Positions 16,835-25,720 of a DNA stretch of 59,822 nucleotides are shown here, piece after piece (positions within the stretch are counted from its first letter, which is position 1; the number at the start of each line of letters is the position of its first letter). This DNA comes from Methylotenera sp. (GTDB lineage: Bacteria > Pseudomonadota > Gammaproteobacteria > Burkholderiales > Methylophilaceae). The notes beneath the pieces were generated by a model. The model searched no databases. It had not been told where the DNA came from and saw only the letters and a program-made list of their open reading frames with translations. The translations under genes and the position numbers were made by a program. The stretch is from positions 1-59,822 of the forward strand of contig JABFRQ010000008.1 in assembly GCA_013141075.1 (NCBI GenBank). Reading direction: 5' to 3'.

Positions 16835-17506
16835 ATGACGCAACTTTTGATTAGCGTGACCAGCATCAATGAGGCAAAAATTGCATTAGAAAATGGCGCA
16901 GATATTATCGACATGAAAGACCCCAGTGCTGGTGCGCTGGGCGCTTTGTCCATTGCTGACATTGCTTCAATTGTAACTTTTGTGAATAAGAAAAAACTCA
17001 CTAGCGCCACCATTGGCGACCAACCAATGCAGCCAGATTTGTTGGTTCAGCGGGTTGCTGAAGTCGCAAAAACCAATGTGGATTTCATCAAAATAGGTTT
17101 TTTTGAGACGAGTGATTACCAGTCATGTTTAGATGCGTTAGAACTTGCTAAGCAAACAGGAATTAAGCTAATTGCGGTATTATTTGCGGAATATACTTAT
17201 CCATCGAATATTATTGTAACAATTAAAAACGCAGGATTTATTGGCGTGATGGTAGATACGGCAATTAAAAATGGCCTAACTTTGATGGACTATCATTCAG
17301 AATCGCACATTAAGAATCTCTCACAAAATGTGCTTGAAATTGACCTGTCGTTTGGCTTAGCAGGATCTCTAAAAATTCAACATATAGAAACTTTGCAAAA
17401 ATTTAACGCAACATATATGGGCTTTAGGGGCGGTGTTTGCGAGGAGAATCTACGCTACTTATGTTTAAACGCAAGCAAGATAAAAGCAATACGTAAAACA
17501 TTGTAA
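16835..17506 (+). CDS. mfnB: (5-formylfuran-3-yl)methyl phosphate synthase MfnB
   Basis: MfnB condenses two glyceraldehyde-3-phosphate molecules into the furan precursor of methanofuran; in methylotrophs this feeds methylofuran, the cofactor of the formyltransferase/hydrolase complex. The TIM barrel starts QLLISVTSINEAKIALENG, and the active-site region ADIIDMKDPSAGALG supplies Asp26 and Lys28. A second lysine, Lys86 in DFIKIGFF, matches the catalytic pair of the Methanocaldococcus enzyme (Lys27 and Lys85). The C-terminal phosphate loop is SFGLAGSLK with GFRGGVC. ATG 16835 is chosen; GTG 16823 adds four residues and lacks a better ribosome site. It is the last gene of the block; a 168-base gap follows. 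Confidence 0.88.
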   Translation: MTQLLISVTSINEAKIALENGADIIDMKDPSAGALGALSIADIASIVTFVNKKKLTSATIGDQPMQPDLLVQRVAEVAKTNVDFIKIGFFETSDYQSCLDALELAKQTGIKLIAVLFAEYTYPSNIIVTIKNAGFIGVMVDTAIKNGLTLMDYHSESHIKNLSQNVLEIDLSFGLAGSLKIQHIETLQKFNATYMGFRGGVCEENLRYLCLNASKIKAIRKTL

Positions 17507-17674
17507 TTTTGTTGCTAAAAACCAACAAAAAAGGCTAGATATCGCATTTTTATTATGTTTAAGCATTGCGCAAAAGGTTTAGTTTGCGTACTATTCCCCC
17601 TAGCAATTTAGATTTAGATGCATTTAAAAATGTAATCAAATTTTAGAAGTACTTTCAATTAGGAGCAAATACGA

Positions 17675-18766
17675 ATGAAAAAGAATATTATTAACTTAGC
17701 GGTTGCCGCAACTCTAACTTTAACGGCTTTTTCTGCAGCAGCAGAAGATATGTATCGCGGTGCTTGGTATGCAGTACCAGGCGTAAGCTTGATGCAAGAT
17801 GACAGCACTGTTGATAACAAAAGATTTGGTGCTGGTGCATTTCTTAAGCTAGGTAAAGAACTAAGTGATAGCTTTGATGTTCAAGGTGGTGTTACATACG
17901 ATAACAGCGGAATCTACAAACAAGGCACTTTAGGCTTAGATGCTTTGTATATGTTTAGCCGTAGCAACTTCCGTCCATTCTTATTGGCTGGTGCTGGTGC
18001 TTCTGGTAGTAAATTAGATTACGCTGTTAAAGGTACATCAGGTGGCATGTGGTCTCCAATGGTAAACGTAGGTTTAGGTGCACAATACTTAATCAACGAT
18101 ACATTTGGTTTACAAGCAGATTTACGTGAAGTATGGAGTCGTACACGTGATTTAAATGGTACTGTTCCAGTTAATGCTATTGGTAAAACAACTGTTAATA
18201 ACACATTGCTAAACTTGGGCGGCATTATGCGTTTTGGCGCCCCAGCAGCGGCTCCAGTAATTGCAGCTGCTCCAGTGGCTGAGCCAGCTCCAGCTCCATA
18301 TGTTGCTCCAGAGCCAGCTCCTGCACCAGTTGTAGAGCCGGCTCCTGCACCAGCTCCAGTAGTTTGTAAACCAACTGATGAAACTATCACAGTGGGCGCT
18401 GAAAAATTGTTTGGCTTTAATAAAGCAGCATTAAAAGCTGACGGTAAAGCGGCATTAGACGAAGCAGCTGCAAAAATCAAAGCTAACCCAGAAATCAAAG
18501 CAGTAATTGTTACTGGTCACACTGATCGTATTGGTACTGATGCTTACAACCAAAAACTTTCAGAAAAACGTGCTAAACAAGTGGCTGATTACTTGGTTGC
18601 TCAAGGTGTAGATTCAGCACTAATTACAGCTGAAGGTAAAGGTGAGTCAGAGCCTGTTGTTCAATGTACAGGCAACAAAGCAACTGCAAAATTAGTTTCA
18701 TGCTTACAACCTAACCGTCGTGTTGAAATTCGCGCTGAAGGTACTAAACAAGTTGGCTGTAACTAA
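17675..18766 (+). CDS. OmpA-family outer membrane protein
   Basis: An OmpA-type protein with a signal peptide (cleavage after SAAA), an N-terminal eight-stranded beta-barrel domain (about 25-185: GAGAFLKLGKELSDSFDVQGG, FRPFLLAGAGASGSK, VNVGLGAQYLINDTFGLQADLR), and a Pro/Ala-rich hinge (about 190-230, repeats of PAPAP). The C-terminal OmpA domain binds peptidoglycan: FGFNKAALKADGKAAL, VTGHTDRIGTDAYNQKLSEKRA, PNRRVEIRAEG. Codon use is noticeably more biased and GC-poor than in neighbours, consistent with strong expression. There is a TTAGGAG ribosome site before ATG 17675 and a terminator at 18799. It is probably a major structural porin-like protein of the cell. Confidence 0.95.
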   Translation: MKKNIINLAVAATLTLTAFSAAAEDMYRGAWYAVPGVSLMQDDSTVDNKRFGAGAFLKLGKELSDSFDVQGGVTYDNSGIYKQGTLGLDALYMFSRSNFRPFLLAGAGASGSKLDYAVKGTSGGMWSPMVNVGLGAQYLINDTFGLQADLREVWSRTRDLNGTVPVNAIGKTTVNNTLLNLGGIMRFGAPAAAPVIAAAPVAEPAPAPYVAPEPAPAPVVEPAPAPAPVVCKPTDETITVGAEKLFGFNKAALKADGKAALDEAAAKIKANPEIKAVIVTGHTDRIGTDAYNQKLSEKRAKQVADYLVAQGVDSALITAEGKGESEPVVQCTGNKATAKLVSCLQPNRRVEIRAEGTKQVGCN

Positions 18767-18798
18767 GGCATAACTTAGCTAAGTACTTTAGCTAAATT

Positions 18799-18826
18799 AA
18801 AAAACCCCGCGTAAGTGGGGTTTTTT
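18799..18826 (+). terminator. Rho-independent terminator of the OmpA-family gene
   Basis: A-run, CCCCGC stem, GTAA loop, GTGGGG stem and T-run. The stem is extended by A-T pairs on both sides. Confidence 0.9.
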
Positions 18827-18827
18827 A

Positions 18828-18856
18828 TTGCCTAAAACTTTAGTGGTGTCTAATCT
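18828..18856 (+). promoter_or_regulatory. Putative sigma-70 promoter of mtaD with palindromic spacer (30-bp repeat copy 2)
   Basis: TTGCCT (18828-18833), a spacer of exactly 17 bases, and TAATCT (18851-18856), 33 bases before the mtaD ATG. The spacer contains most of CTAAAACTTTAG (18832-18843), an imperfect palindrome. The segment 18819-18848 repeats 5314-5343 with two changes. Promoter activity is inferred from spacing and hexamers. Confidence 0.5.
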
Positions 18857-18889
18857 ATATCTTGTAAGTTTAATCGTTATAATAATCGT

Positions 18890-20230
18890 ATGAATTCATC
18901 TAACAATTTAGTCCCAGTCGATTTAATCATTGAGGCGCGCTGGCTATGCCCAATCACTCCGCAGAATACGCTTTTAGAGCACCAAGCGGTGGTCATTCAA
19001 TTTGGCAAAATTATCGATATTTGTGCGATAACTTTAGCGAATATACAATATCAAGCAAATGAAGTGGTGCAGCTTGCCGAGCATATGCTTATTCCAGGCT
19101 TAATTAACTTACATACACATGCGGCAATGAATTTGATGCGAGGCTTGGCAGATGATTTACCGTTAATGCCTTGGTTGGAACAGCATATTTGGCCAGCAGA
19201 GAAAAAACATGTTTCAGAAGACTTTGCGCGCGATGGCACATTACTTGCCTGTGCTGAAATGTTAAGTGGTGGCATTACCACGTTTAACGATATGTATTAC
19301 TTTCCACAAGCTGCGGCCTTGGCCGCAACGCAAGCGGGTATGCGCGCAAACTTAGGGTTGTTAGTAATTGAGTTTCCATCTGCTTATGCGAGCGACGCAG
19401 ATGATTATTTGCAAAAAGGTTTTATCGCACATGATAGCTGGCGTGGAAACGCACTCATCAGCTCATCAATAGCGCCGCATGCGCCTTATACCGTGTCAAA
19501 TAAAACATTTGAAAGTATAGTAACGTATGCCGAGCAATTAGGCCTAGGGATACATACGCATTTACATGAAACGCATGATGAAATTGCACAAAGTGAAGAG
19601 CAATTTGGTATGCGGCCAATTCAGCGCATGGCGCAATTAGGTTTGCTCGGGCCAAACTTTGTTGCCGCGCATGGCGTACATTTGTTAAACCATGAAATTG
19701 ACATGCTCGCTGAATATGGCTGCCATATTGCTCATTGCCCTACATCAAACTTAAAGCTCGCCAGCGGCATTGCGCCAGTGGCGCAATTATTAGCACAGGG
19801 CGTGAACGTAGGCTTAGGTACTGATGGTGCCGCCAGCAATAATCGCTTAGATATGTTTGCAGAAATGCGCTTAGGCGCATTGTTAGCCAAAGGTACGAGT
19901 GGCGATGCAACTGTTGTACCTGCGCACCAAGCCCTAGAAATGGCGACTATTAACGCCGCCAAAGCATTGGGCATGGAAGCTAAAATTGGCTCAATTGAAA
20001 TAGGTAAACTAGCTGATTTAACCGCAGTTAAACTGAGCGATTTTAACACCAGCCCTTGCTACGACCCAGTCTCGCATTTGGTTTATGCATGCGGCCGCGA
20101 GCATGTGACGCACACTTGGGTGGCGGGTGAGTTGCGCTATAACAACGGCATGTTTGCCAATATTGAGCCGAATGAATTAAAGGAAATTATTAACACATGG
20201 CAACCGAAACTAAGGCAGCACAAACATTGA
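18890..20230 (+). CDS. mtaD: 5-methylthioadenosine/S-adenosylhomocysteine deaminase (TRZ/ATZ family)
   Basis: An amidohydrolase that deaminates methylthioadenosine and S-adenosylhomocysteine to the inosyl forms, clearing inhibitors of methyltransferases. The metal site is complete: HTH at residues 75-77 ([11 protein letters not shown]), His in THLHETHDE near 225, HGVHLLN near 260, and the catalytic Asp in [15 protein letters not shown] near 311. [12 protein letters not shown] and [13 protein letters not shown] are typical of the MTA/SAH branch. At 446 residues it has the normal length. The last 34 bases overlap the ubiG start. Co-expression with the SAM-dependent methyltransferase UbiG makes sense, since that enzyme releases SAH. 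Confidence 0.9.
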   Translation: MNSSNNLVPVDLIIEARWLCPITPQNTLLEHQAVVIQFGKIIDICAITLANIQYQANEVVQLAEHMLIPGLINLHTHAAMNLMRGLADDLPLMPWLEQHIWPAEKKHVSEDFARDGTLLACAEMLSGGITTFNDMYYFPQAAALAATQAGMRANLGLLVIEFPSAYASDADDYLQKGFIAHDSWRGNALISSSIAPHAPYTVSNKTFESIVTYAEQLGLGIHTHLHETHDEIAQSEEQFGMRPIQRMAQLGLLGPNFVAAHGVHLLNHEIDMLAEYGCHIAHCPTSNLKLASGIAPVAQLLAQGVNVGLGTDGAASNNRLDMFAEMRLGALLAKGTSGDATVVPAHQALEMATINAAKALGMEAKIGSIEIGKLADLTAVKLSDFNTSPCYDPVSHLVYACGREHVTHTWVAGELRYNNGMFANIEPNELKEIINTWQPKLRQHKH

Positions 20231-20937
20231 GTACTCAAGCTAACATCAATGCAGATGAACAGGAACTGCAAAAATTTGGAGAACTCGCCCATAAATGGTG
20301 GGATAAAACTAGCGAGTTCAAACCGTTACATGAAATCAATCCATTGCGACTCAATTGGATTGATAGCTTAGTGAGTTTACAAGGCAAGCGCGTGCTTGAT
20401 GTAGGCTGTGGCGGTGGAATATTATCTGAATCCATGCACTTTAAAGGTGCGGATGTGACAGGCATAGATTTAGGCGAAAAAACCCTTAAAGTAGCTAAAT
20501 TGCACCAGCTAGAAAGCGGCGCAAAAGTGGACTATCAATATATTTCGGTGGAAGATTTAGCCGCGCAGCAACCTGCTAGCTTTGATGTGGTCACTTGTAT
20601 GGAAATGCTAGAGCATGTGCCAAACCCAGCCGCCATTGTTGCGGCCTGCGCCAAGCTCGTAAAGGCAAACGGTTCTGTGTTTTTTTCAACCATTAACCGC
20701 AACCCAAAAGCTTATTTATTCGCGGTAATCGGCGCAGAATATATACTTAATATGTTGCCAAAAGGCACGCATGATTACGCAAAATTCATTAAGCCTTCAG
20801 AGTTATCTAGCTGGGCGAGGGCAGTAGATTTGAACGTGAGCAGTATGCGCGGCATGAGTTATAACCCAATTACGCAGCACTACAGCTTAGGCGATGATGT
20901 AGCGGTAAATTATATGATGCACACGGTACTTGCATGA
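20197..20937 (+). CDS. ubiG: Ubiquinone biosynthesis O-methyltransferase UbiG
   Basis: UbiG carries out both O-methylations of ubiquinone synthesis with SAM. The class I methyltransferase motif [12 protein letters not shown] is at residues 67-78, followed by [11 protein letters not shown], the [11 protein letters not shown] motif near 140, and the C-terminal [13 protein letters not shown] of UbiG. The N-terminal [25 protein letters not shown] is diagnostic of this family. It has 246 residues. ATG 20197 lies inside the end of mtaD with an AAAGGA site; the overlap of 34 bases is unusually long but the start fits the family. The end overlaps gph by 4 bases (ATGA). Confidence 0.96.
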   Translation: MATETKAAQTLSTQANINADEQELQKFGELAHKWWDKTSEFKPLHEINPLRLNWIDSLVSLQGKRVLDVGCGGGILSESMHFKGADVTGIDLGEKTLKVAKLHQLESGAKVDYQYISVEDLAAQQPASFDVVTCMEMLEHVPNPAAIVAACAKLVKANGSVFFSTINRNPKAYLFAVIGAEYILNMLPKGTHDYAKFIKPSELSSWARAVDLNVSSMRGMSYNPITQHYSLGDDVAVNYMMHTVLA

Positions 20938-21593
20938 CTGTTGTACTGTTTGACTTAGACGGCACGTTAGTAGATACCGCACACGATTTAGGTTTAGCGC
21001 TCAACATGCAACTAGCGCGCCACGGCCAGCCAGCTTTGCCGCATGATGACATTTGGCCGATTGCCTCGCACGGTTCACGCGGCTTGCTGGCGCTAGGGTT
21101 TGGCATTACACCACAAGATGCTAATTTTGAAGCCATGAAGCATGAATACTTAGATTTATACCAATCTGTGTTCACCAATAACCCACAATTTTTGCCAGGC
21201 ATCGCAGATTTATTAGATGCGCTAGATGCCAAAGGCATTAAATGGGGCATTGTCACCAATAAACCACGCCGATTTTCAGTAGATTTAACTAAAGCCGTGA
21301 TAATGGGTAACACCAACCTTTATGAACGCGCCGCTTGCCTACTATGTGGCGACGATGCCGCGCAACCAAAACCCGCGCCAGACACACTGTTAATGGCCTG
21401 CGTAGCCGCAAATGCGCTGCCTAGCGAATGTATTTATGTGGGTGATGCAGAGCGCGACGTGCAAGCAGGTAAAGCCGCAGGTATGAAAACGGTGGTGGCG
21501 TTGTTTGGCTATATTGCGGAAACGGACAAGCCAGCGGAGTGGGGCGCAGATGCGTTGATTGATGCACCTAGTGAGGTGTTGTCGTTCTTATAA
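20934..21593 (+). CDS. gph: Phosphoglycolate phosphatase (HAD family)
   Basis: A haloacid-dehalogenase phosphatase with motif [11 protein letters not shown] (6-15, nucleophile Asp and acid Asp), a helical cap around [13 protein letters not shown], motif II VTNKPRR, motif III lysine in [11 protein letters not shown], and motif [16 protein letters not shown]. Gph removes phosphate from 2-phosphoglycolate, made in DNA repair or oxygenation. Sequences of this kind beside ubiG in beta-proteobacteria are usually annotated gph. Substrate cannot be proved from sequence, as other HAD enzymes share the motifs. It is translationally coupled to ubiG. Confidence 0.88.
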   Translation: MTVVLFDLDGTLVDTAHDLGLALNMQLARHGQPALPHDDIWPIASHGSRGLLALGFGITPQDANFEAMKHEYLDLYQSVFTNNPQFLPGIADLLDALDAKGIKWGIVTNKPRRFSVDLTKAVIMGNTNLYERAACLLCGDDAAQPKPAPDTLLMACVAANALPSECIYVGDAERDVQAGKAAGMKTVVALFGYIAETDKPAEWGADALIDAPSEVLSFL

Positions 21594-21624
21594 AGACTGA
21601 AACGTGGGCAGAAATCTACCCAGT

Positions 21625-22131
21625 CTACTTGGTTTCTTCCAATACAATCCCTGTTGCTATGTATCGTGATAACAGATTATTGTAAAGAAAATCATTTTCT
21701 TCATAGTAGCCCTTAGGCATGCTGCTTGTGAGTTTGTTTTTACGCAGCAATTCGTCTTCTCTTTTTGATATTGTGGCAAAAACTACGTATTTGTTGAGAA
21801 GTGTTGCGATGGTCATGCAAGATAAGTTTTGTGAATTACCTAACTCAATAAGTAGTTGAGTAACTACACGTAAAGGAACGACATGTTCTTTTACAACCAT
21901 TTTTCTATCGCCGAGCGCTCTTGCCTCTACCGATACTAGCCCATTCCAAACTATCCCTTCCCAGTCAGCATACCCAGTTCGTTTTACAAAATTATTTTTA
22001 TAACAGTAATATTGATCCACGAAATGGCGTAAGTGCTGATGCCGTCCATTGATTAGCTCAAGCTCAATATGCTTAAGCTCAATTAGTAAATTATTTTGAT
22101 TGGAAGATAAGTTCATTATATGAATAACCAT
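21625..22131 (-). CDS. Protein of unknown function
   Basis: An open frame of 168 residues that I do not recognise. It has no signal peptide or membrane helix. It is rich in Leu, Asn and charged residues; the most distinctive segments are YADWEGIVWNGLVSVEARALG and KMVVKEHVVPLRVVTQLLIELG. The DNA is more AT-rich than its neighbours (gph and recR) and the gene stands alone between two conserved genes, which suggests later arrival. The start may be ATG 22131 or ATG 22116; neither has a clear ribosome site. The coding nature is supported by length and by amino-acid composition, not by family membership. Confidence 0.55.
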   Translation of the reverse strand: MVIHIMNLSSNQNNLLIELKHIELELINGRHQHLRHFVDQYYCYKNNFVKRTGYADWEGIVWNGLVSVEARALGDRKMVVKEHVVPLRVVTQLLIELGNSQNLSCMTIATLLNKYVVFATISKREDELLRKNKLTSSMPKGYYEENDFLYNNLLSRYIATGIVLEETK

Positions 22132-22225
22132 AAATAATGGATTAGGATTAAATGATGTAATTTGGCATATTTTTTATAAAAGTGGGATGTCATTTATTTT
22201 GTAAATTTAGTATGTCAATACGGTT

Positions 22226-22825
22226 TTACACCAATCCCCGCCGCTCCATCATTGCTTGCGCCAGCGTGCCGCTATCTACATACTCAATTTCACCACCCAT
22301 CGGCATACCACGGGCGATGCGACTGGTTTTAATGCCACGCGCTTTGAGTAGCTCGCTAATGTAATGCGCGGTTGCTTCGCCTTCAACCGTGTAATTAGTG
22401 GCTAAAATGACTTCGTTCACAATGCCATCTTGTGCGCGTTTAATGAGTTTTTCTAGGTGAATTTCTTTTGGACCTATGCCATCAAGCGGGGATAATCTGC
22501 CCATCAGCACAAAATACATACCAGTATAGGCATGGGTATTTTCTAGCATGAGCAAGTCAGTTGGCATTTCTACCACGCACAGCAAGTTTTTATCACGACT
22601 ATCTGCCGCGCACAGTGGGCAAATAGGTTGCTCGCTAAACGTATTGCAAAGCTGGCAGTGGTCAACTACTTGCAAGGCGGTATTGAGTGCATTGGCTAAT
22701 GCGTTTGCACCTTTACGGTCGCGCTGCAGCAAATAATACGCCATGCGCTGCGCTGATTTTGGCCCTACGCCAGGTAGGCAGCGTAGGCTATCAATTAGTT
22801 GCTCAAGTGCAGGAGGATTTTTCAT
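22226..22825 (-). CDS. recR: Recombination protein RecR
   Basis: RecR forms a ring-shaped DNA clamp and works with RecO to load RecA at gaps. The helix-hairpin-helix [17 protein letters not shown] (17-33), the zinc finger with Cys57, Cys60, Cys69 and Cys72, and the Toprim domain ([15 protein letters not shown], then [14 protein letters not shown]) are all present. The end carries [21 protein letters not shown]. It has 199 residues, the usual size. It is downstream of dnaX and ybaB, the common bacterial order, but here one extra gene lies between ybaB and recR. Confidence 0.97.
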   Translation of the reverse strand: MKNPPALEQLIDSLRCLPGVGPKSAQRMAYYLLQRDRKGANALANALNTALQVVDHCQLCNTFSEQPICPLCAADSRDKNLLCVVEMPTDLLMLENTHAYTGMYFVLMGRLSPLDGIGPKEIHLEKLIKRAQDGIVNEVILATNYTVEGEATAHYISELLKARGIKTSRIARGMPMGGEIEYVDSGTLAQAMMERRGLV

Positions 22826-22841
22826 GGTGAGATAATGCTAT

Positions 22842-23468
22842 TTACCATGCGTAATTAGTAACTTTTAGACGAGGTTGTTGGCTTTGTATAAATGGCGTGA
22901 CTAAACGAACCACTTGATTTTTGGCATCCACATGCCATTGGCTTGGGGTTTGGTAACTAAATAAAACTTTAGCTTCGCCTACCAGCTTGTTGGCTTTCCA
23001 TACGGTGTAAGTTTTTGTTTTTGAATGGTAAGTTTCAATGAGTATGTTGTTGTTTACAGGGCGCTGAATCACATCAACATCATTTTTTACTTTTTCATTA
23101 CCTGCTAAATAAACGTAGTGGCCTTTCTTTTCTTGCGTTTTGTTTTTTGCATCAACGTTTTCTTGAAACGCAGTTTCAAGTACGTAAGTGCGAATTTCAC
23201 CATAATTATTATTAAATAAATGGCGTGACGTATTATCTTTAGCGTTGTAAATAAATAAATTGATATTAGGGTGGTAATCCCCGCTTTTGCTTGCGATATA
23301 AGCTTCGGCATCGCTAGATTTATCTAGCGCCGTGGTGTTGACTAATTGCACGTAAATGCCTGTTTCTAAATCGTAATCATCTGAGGATGAATTGCTATTC
23401 ATGCCTGCATGCGCCAACGATGCTGCAAACATACATGCCACTAAACTCAAGTGAGGTAATGCTTTCAT
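22842..23468 (-). CDS. Exported protein of unknown function
   Basis: A 208-residue protein with a typical signal peptide (MKALPHLSLVACMFAASLAHA) and so most likely periplasmic. The mature part is polar with Asn- and Lys-rich stretches and alternating beta-like segments, such as YVQLVNTTALDKS, HYVYLAGNEKVK and AKVLFSYQTPSQWHVDAKNQ. No catalytic motif is seen and I do not recognise a family. It sits inside the otherwise conserved dnaX-ybaB-recR run, 16 bases before recR and 13 bases after ybaB, so it is probably co-transcribed with them. Confidence 0.65.
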   Translation of the reverse strand: MKALPHLSLVACMFAASLAHAGMNSNSSSDDYDLETGIYVQLVNTTALDKSSDAEAYIASKSGDYHPNINLFIYNAKDNTSRHLFNNNYGEIRTYVLETAFQENVDAKNKTQEKKGHYVYLAGNEKVKNDVDVIQRPVNNNILIETYHSKTKTYTVWKANKLVGEAKVLFSYQTPSQWHVDAKNQVVRLVTPFIQSQQPRLKVTNYAW

Positions 23469-23481
23469 GTAGGCGTTCGTT

Positions 23482-23790
23482 TTAAAATGGTAATTTCATG
23501 CCAGCAGGCATGTAATTAGCCATGCGGGCTGATGATGTGGCTTCCGCTTTTGCGGTGGCGTCTTTTAGGGCGATAACGAGTAAGTCTTCAAGCGTTTCTT
23601 TGTCGTCCATCACGCTGTCGTCTAAAGTCACGCGTTTAACTACGTTGTTGCAGGCCATGGTGACTTTTACTAAGCCATTCGCGGCAACACCTTCAACATC
23701 AATATTCGCCAGCTCAGCTTGCGCTTTTTGCATGTTTGCTTGCATCATTTGGGCTTGTTTCATCATATTGCCCATGCCACCTTTCATCAT
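23482..23790 (-). CDS. ybaB: YbaB/EbfC family nucleoid-associated protein
   Basis: A small DNA-binding dimer usually encoded between dnaX and recR. The protein has the long N-terminal helix MGNMMKQAQMMQANMQKAQ, the beta-strand core VEGVAANGLVKVTMACNNVVKRVTL, and a helical tail with DLLVIALKDATAKAE and a closing NYMPAGMKLPF. It has 102 residues. Two adjacent ATGs can serve as start, with AGGAGA 6 to 9 bases upstream. It follows dnaX by 15 bases on the same strand. Confidence 0.95.
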   Translation of the reverse strand: MMKGGMGNMMKQAQMMQANMQKAQAELANIDVEGVAANGLVKVTMACNNVVKRVTLDDSVMDDKETLEDLLVIALKDATAKAEATSSARMANYMPAGMKLPF

Positions 23791-23805
23791 AATTCTCTCC
23801 TAGTT

Positions 23806-25491
23806 TTAGATTGGTTTAATTGAATTTGGAATAATTGACGCGCCAAAATCGTTAATAAGCGCTTGCACAAAGCCATCTTGCTCAATCGCATTTTCGGCAT
23901 TGGCTTGGGCGTGGGCTTTTTCTTGAGCTACTTGCTTGGCTGGCGTGTTGGCATCGCTGCCACTGACGCTAAATTCTAAGCGAATTTTTCGGCCGAAATA
24001 TTGTTGCAATGCTTGTGCCAATTTGTCTTGATACATGGGGCTTAGCATGCCTTTGTCTTTTTCTTGAATGGCGAAGCGCAAGGTATTTTCGTCATAGCTT
24101 AATAGCTCGCTGTTGAGGGCTAAATTGCGCGCTAAGCCAAGTTTGAGTTGGTCTAACAAGCCGCGCCAATTGCCGTTAAATGGGCTGGCACTAGCAATTT
24201 CGTCAGAATTATCAGTAGAACTGCTTGAATTTTGAATGCTTGCGGCTTGATTAGGTTCAGTTACATTTTCTGCATTGTTGTATGGCGCAGCTATTGGCTG
24301 TGCAACTTGCATAGTTGCGGCAGGTGCAGTTTGGCTCAGTGCTGCGGCTTTAGGTGCGCTTGCTATTGGTGCTTTGCCAGTAATGGTAGCCGTGCGAGCG
24401 CCGCCATCATTCGGCGTAAACGCTAACATGCGCAATAAACTCATGGTAAAACCCGCAAATTCATCTGGCGCTAGGCCAATGTCACGGCGGCCAAGCAAGG
24501 TGATTTGGTAATAAAGTTGCAAAGTTTCTGCGGGAATTCTTTGCGCTAAATCGAGTAATATTTCACGCTCAGGTAAATCATCCGCCACGCTATCTGGCAC
24601 AGTTTGCGCCACGGCAATTTGGTGTAGCAACTGCGCTAAATCATTCAACGCACCTTCAAATGATAAACTGCGTTCTTCCATTATTTTGGCTTGCGCCATA
24701 AGGCCTGCGCCATCATTTGCCAGCAATGCGTTTAGCAGTTGATACAAATAACTTTTATCAATAGCGCCCAGCATGGCGCGCACTTCGGCTTCTTTAACGG
24801 TTTGGCCGCCGTAAGCAATGGCTTGGTCGGTGAGCGATAATGCGTCGCGCATGCTGCCATCGGCAGCCCGAGCAATTAAATGTAGCGCGGTTGGTTCGAA
24901 TGGAATATTTTCTTGCCCAAGAATGTTTTGCAAATGCCCAATAATAGAAGTACCCGCCATTTGGCGCAGATTAAACTGCAAGCAGCGCGATAGCACGGTG
25001 ACAGGCACTTTTTGTGGGTCAGTGGTCGCAAGAATGAATTTAACGTGCGCTGGTGGCTCTTCTAGCGTTTTAAGCATGGCGTTAAACGCGCTTTTTGAGA
25101 GCATGTGCACTTCATCGATAATGTACACTTTAAAGCGGCCAGAAGTTGGCGCGTACTGGGCGTTATCTAGCAAATCGCGCATGGCATCTACTTGCGTATT
25201 GCTGGCGGCATCTACCTCAATTAAATCTACAAAACGGCCACGGTCAATTTCAGTACACGCATTGCAAACGCCACATGGCGTGGCGGTAATACCCGTTTCA
25301 CAATTGAGCGATTTAGCTAAAATGCGGGCTAGGGTAGTTTTGCCAACACCGCGCGTGCCAGTAAACAGGTAAGCATGATGCAGGCGATTTTGCTCAAGCG
25401 CATTGGTGAGCGCGCGCACTACATGGTCTTGCCCGACCAGTGTTTCAAAAGATTTTGGGCGCCATTTGCGCGCGAGGACTTGATAGCTCAT
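23806..25491 (-). CDS. dnaX: DNA polymerase III subunit gamma/tau
   Basis: The clamp-loader ATPase that opens the sliding clamp and, as tau, ties polymerase and helicase together. Walker A is GTRGVGKTT (45-53), the zinc cluster uses Cys64, Cys73, Cys76 and Cys79, Walker B is IIDEVHML, and the sensor/SRC motif is SRCLQFNLRQM. Domain III runs to about 370, then a variable Ala/Pro-rich linker and a C-terminal region near 440-530 (WRGLLDQLKLGLARNLAL) of the tau type. It has 561 residues. I found no AAAAAAG slip site, so a programmed short gamma form is not indicated. The 4.5S RNA gene lies just upstream. Confidence 0.97.
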   Translation of the reverse strand: MSYQVLARKWRPKSFETLVGQDHVVRALTNALEQNRLHHAYLFTGTRGVGKTTLARILAKSLNCETGITATPCGVCNACTEIDRGRFVDLIEVDAASNTQVDAMRDLLDNAQYAPTSGRFKVYIIDEVHMLSKSAFNAMLKTLEEPPAHVKFILATTDPQKVPVTVLSRCLQFNLRQMAGTSIIGHLQNILGQENIPFEPTALHLIARAADGSMRDALSLTDQAIAYGGQTVKEAEVRAMLGAIDKSYLYQLLNALLANDGAGLMAQAKIMEERSLSFEGALNDLAQLLHQIAVAQTVPDSVADDLPEREILLDLAQRIPAETLQLYYQITLLGRRDIGLAPDEFAGFTMSLLRMLAFTPNDGGARTATITGKAPIASAPKAAALSQTAPAATMQVAQPIAAPYNNAENVTEPNQAASIQNSSSSTDNSDEIASASPFNGNWRGLLDQLKLGLARNLALNSELLSYDENTLRFAIQEKDKGMLSPMYQDKLAQALQQYFGRKIRLEFSVSGSDANTPAKQVAQEKAHAQANAENAIEQDGFVQALINDFGASIIPNSIKPI

Positions 25492-25565
25492 AGGGGTGTA
25501 ACTTTAGCGCAAAATTGAGTTCTAGTCTTTAGTTTTGATTGAATAGATGCTCTAAAAACGAAAGA

Positions 25566-25659
25566 GGCGAGCCTTTACCCCGGCACTTGCTTAATAGTTG
25601 TGGCTGCTTGCTTCCGCACCTGACCAGATTGGCTACTTCACAATGCGGGGAGGCCCGCC
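25566..25659 (-). ncRNA. ffs: 4.5S signal recognition particle RNA
   Basis: On the minus strand the region reads as the small bacterial SRP RNA. The apical domain has GGTCAGGTGCGGAAGCAAGC followed by AGCCA, which matches the invariant Ffh-binding loop and GNAR tetraloop region (GGUCAGGUCCGGAAGGAAGCAGCCA in E. coli). The ends pair: GGCGGGCCT (25659-25651) with AGGCTCGCC (25574-25566), with a further CCCCG/CGGGG stem inside. Length is about 94 nucleotides. Its place upstream of dnaX on the same strand is common in proteobacteria. The exact 5' and 3' ends are estimated from the stem. Confidence 0.93.
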
Positions 25660-25720
25660 AAGACGCAATTTTACAATACTTTGGCCGTTTAACCGCACGC
25701 TAAATGCAATATTTTTTATG

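Noticed and set aside
18019..18498. Long minus-strand frame opposite the OmpA-family gene
   Set aside because: Its Gly/Ala/Thr-rich content mirrors the Pro/Ala hinge on the plus strand; it is a shadow.
21594..21625. Hairpin between gph and the convergent unknown gene as terminator
   Set aside because: The stem TGGGCAGA/TCTACCCA has a mismatch and there is no T-run.
23806..25491. Programmed frameshift in dnaX giving a short gamma subunit
   Set aside because: No AAAAAAG slip heptamer was found on the coding strand.
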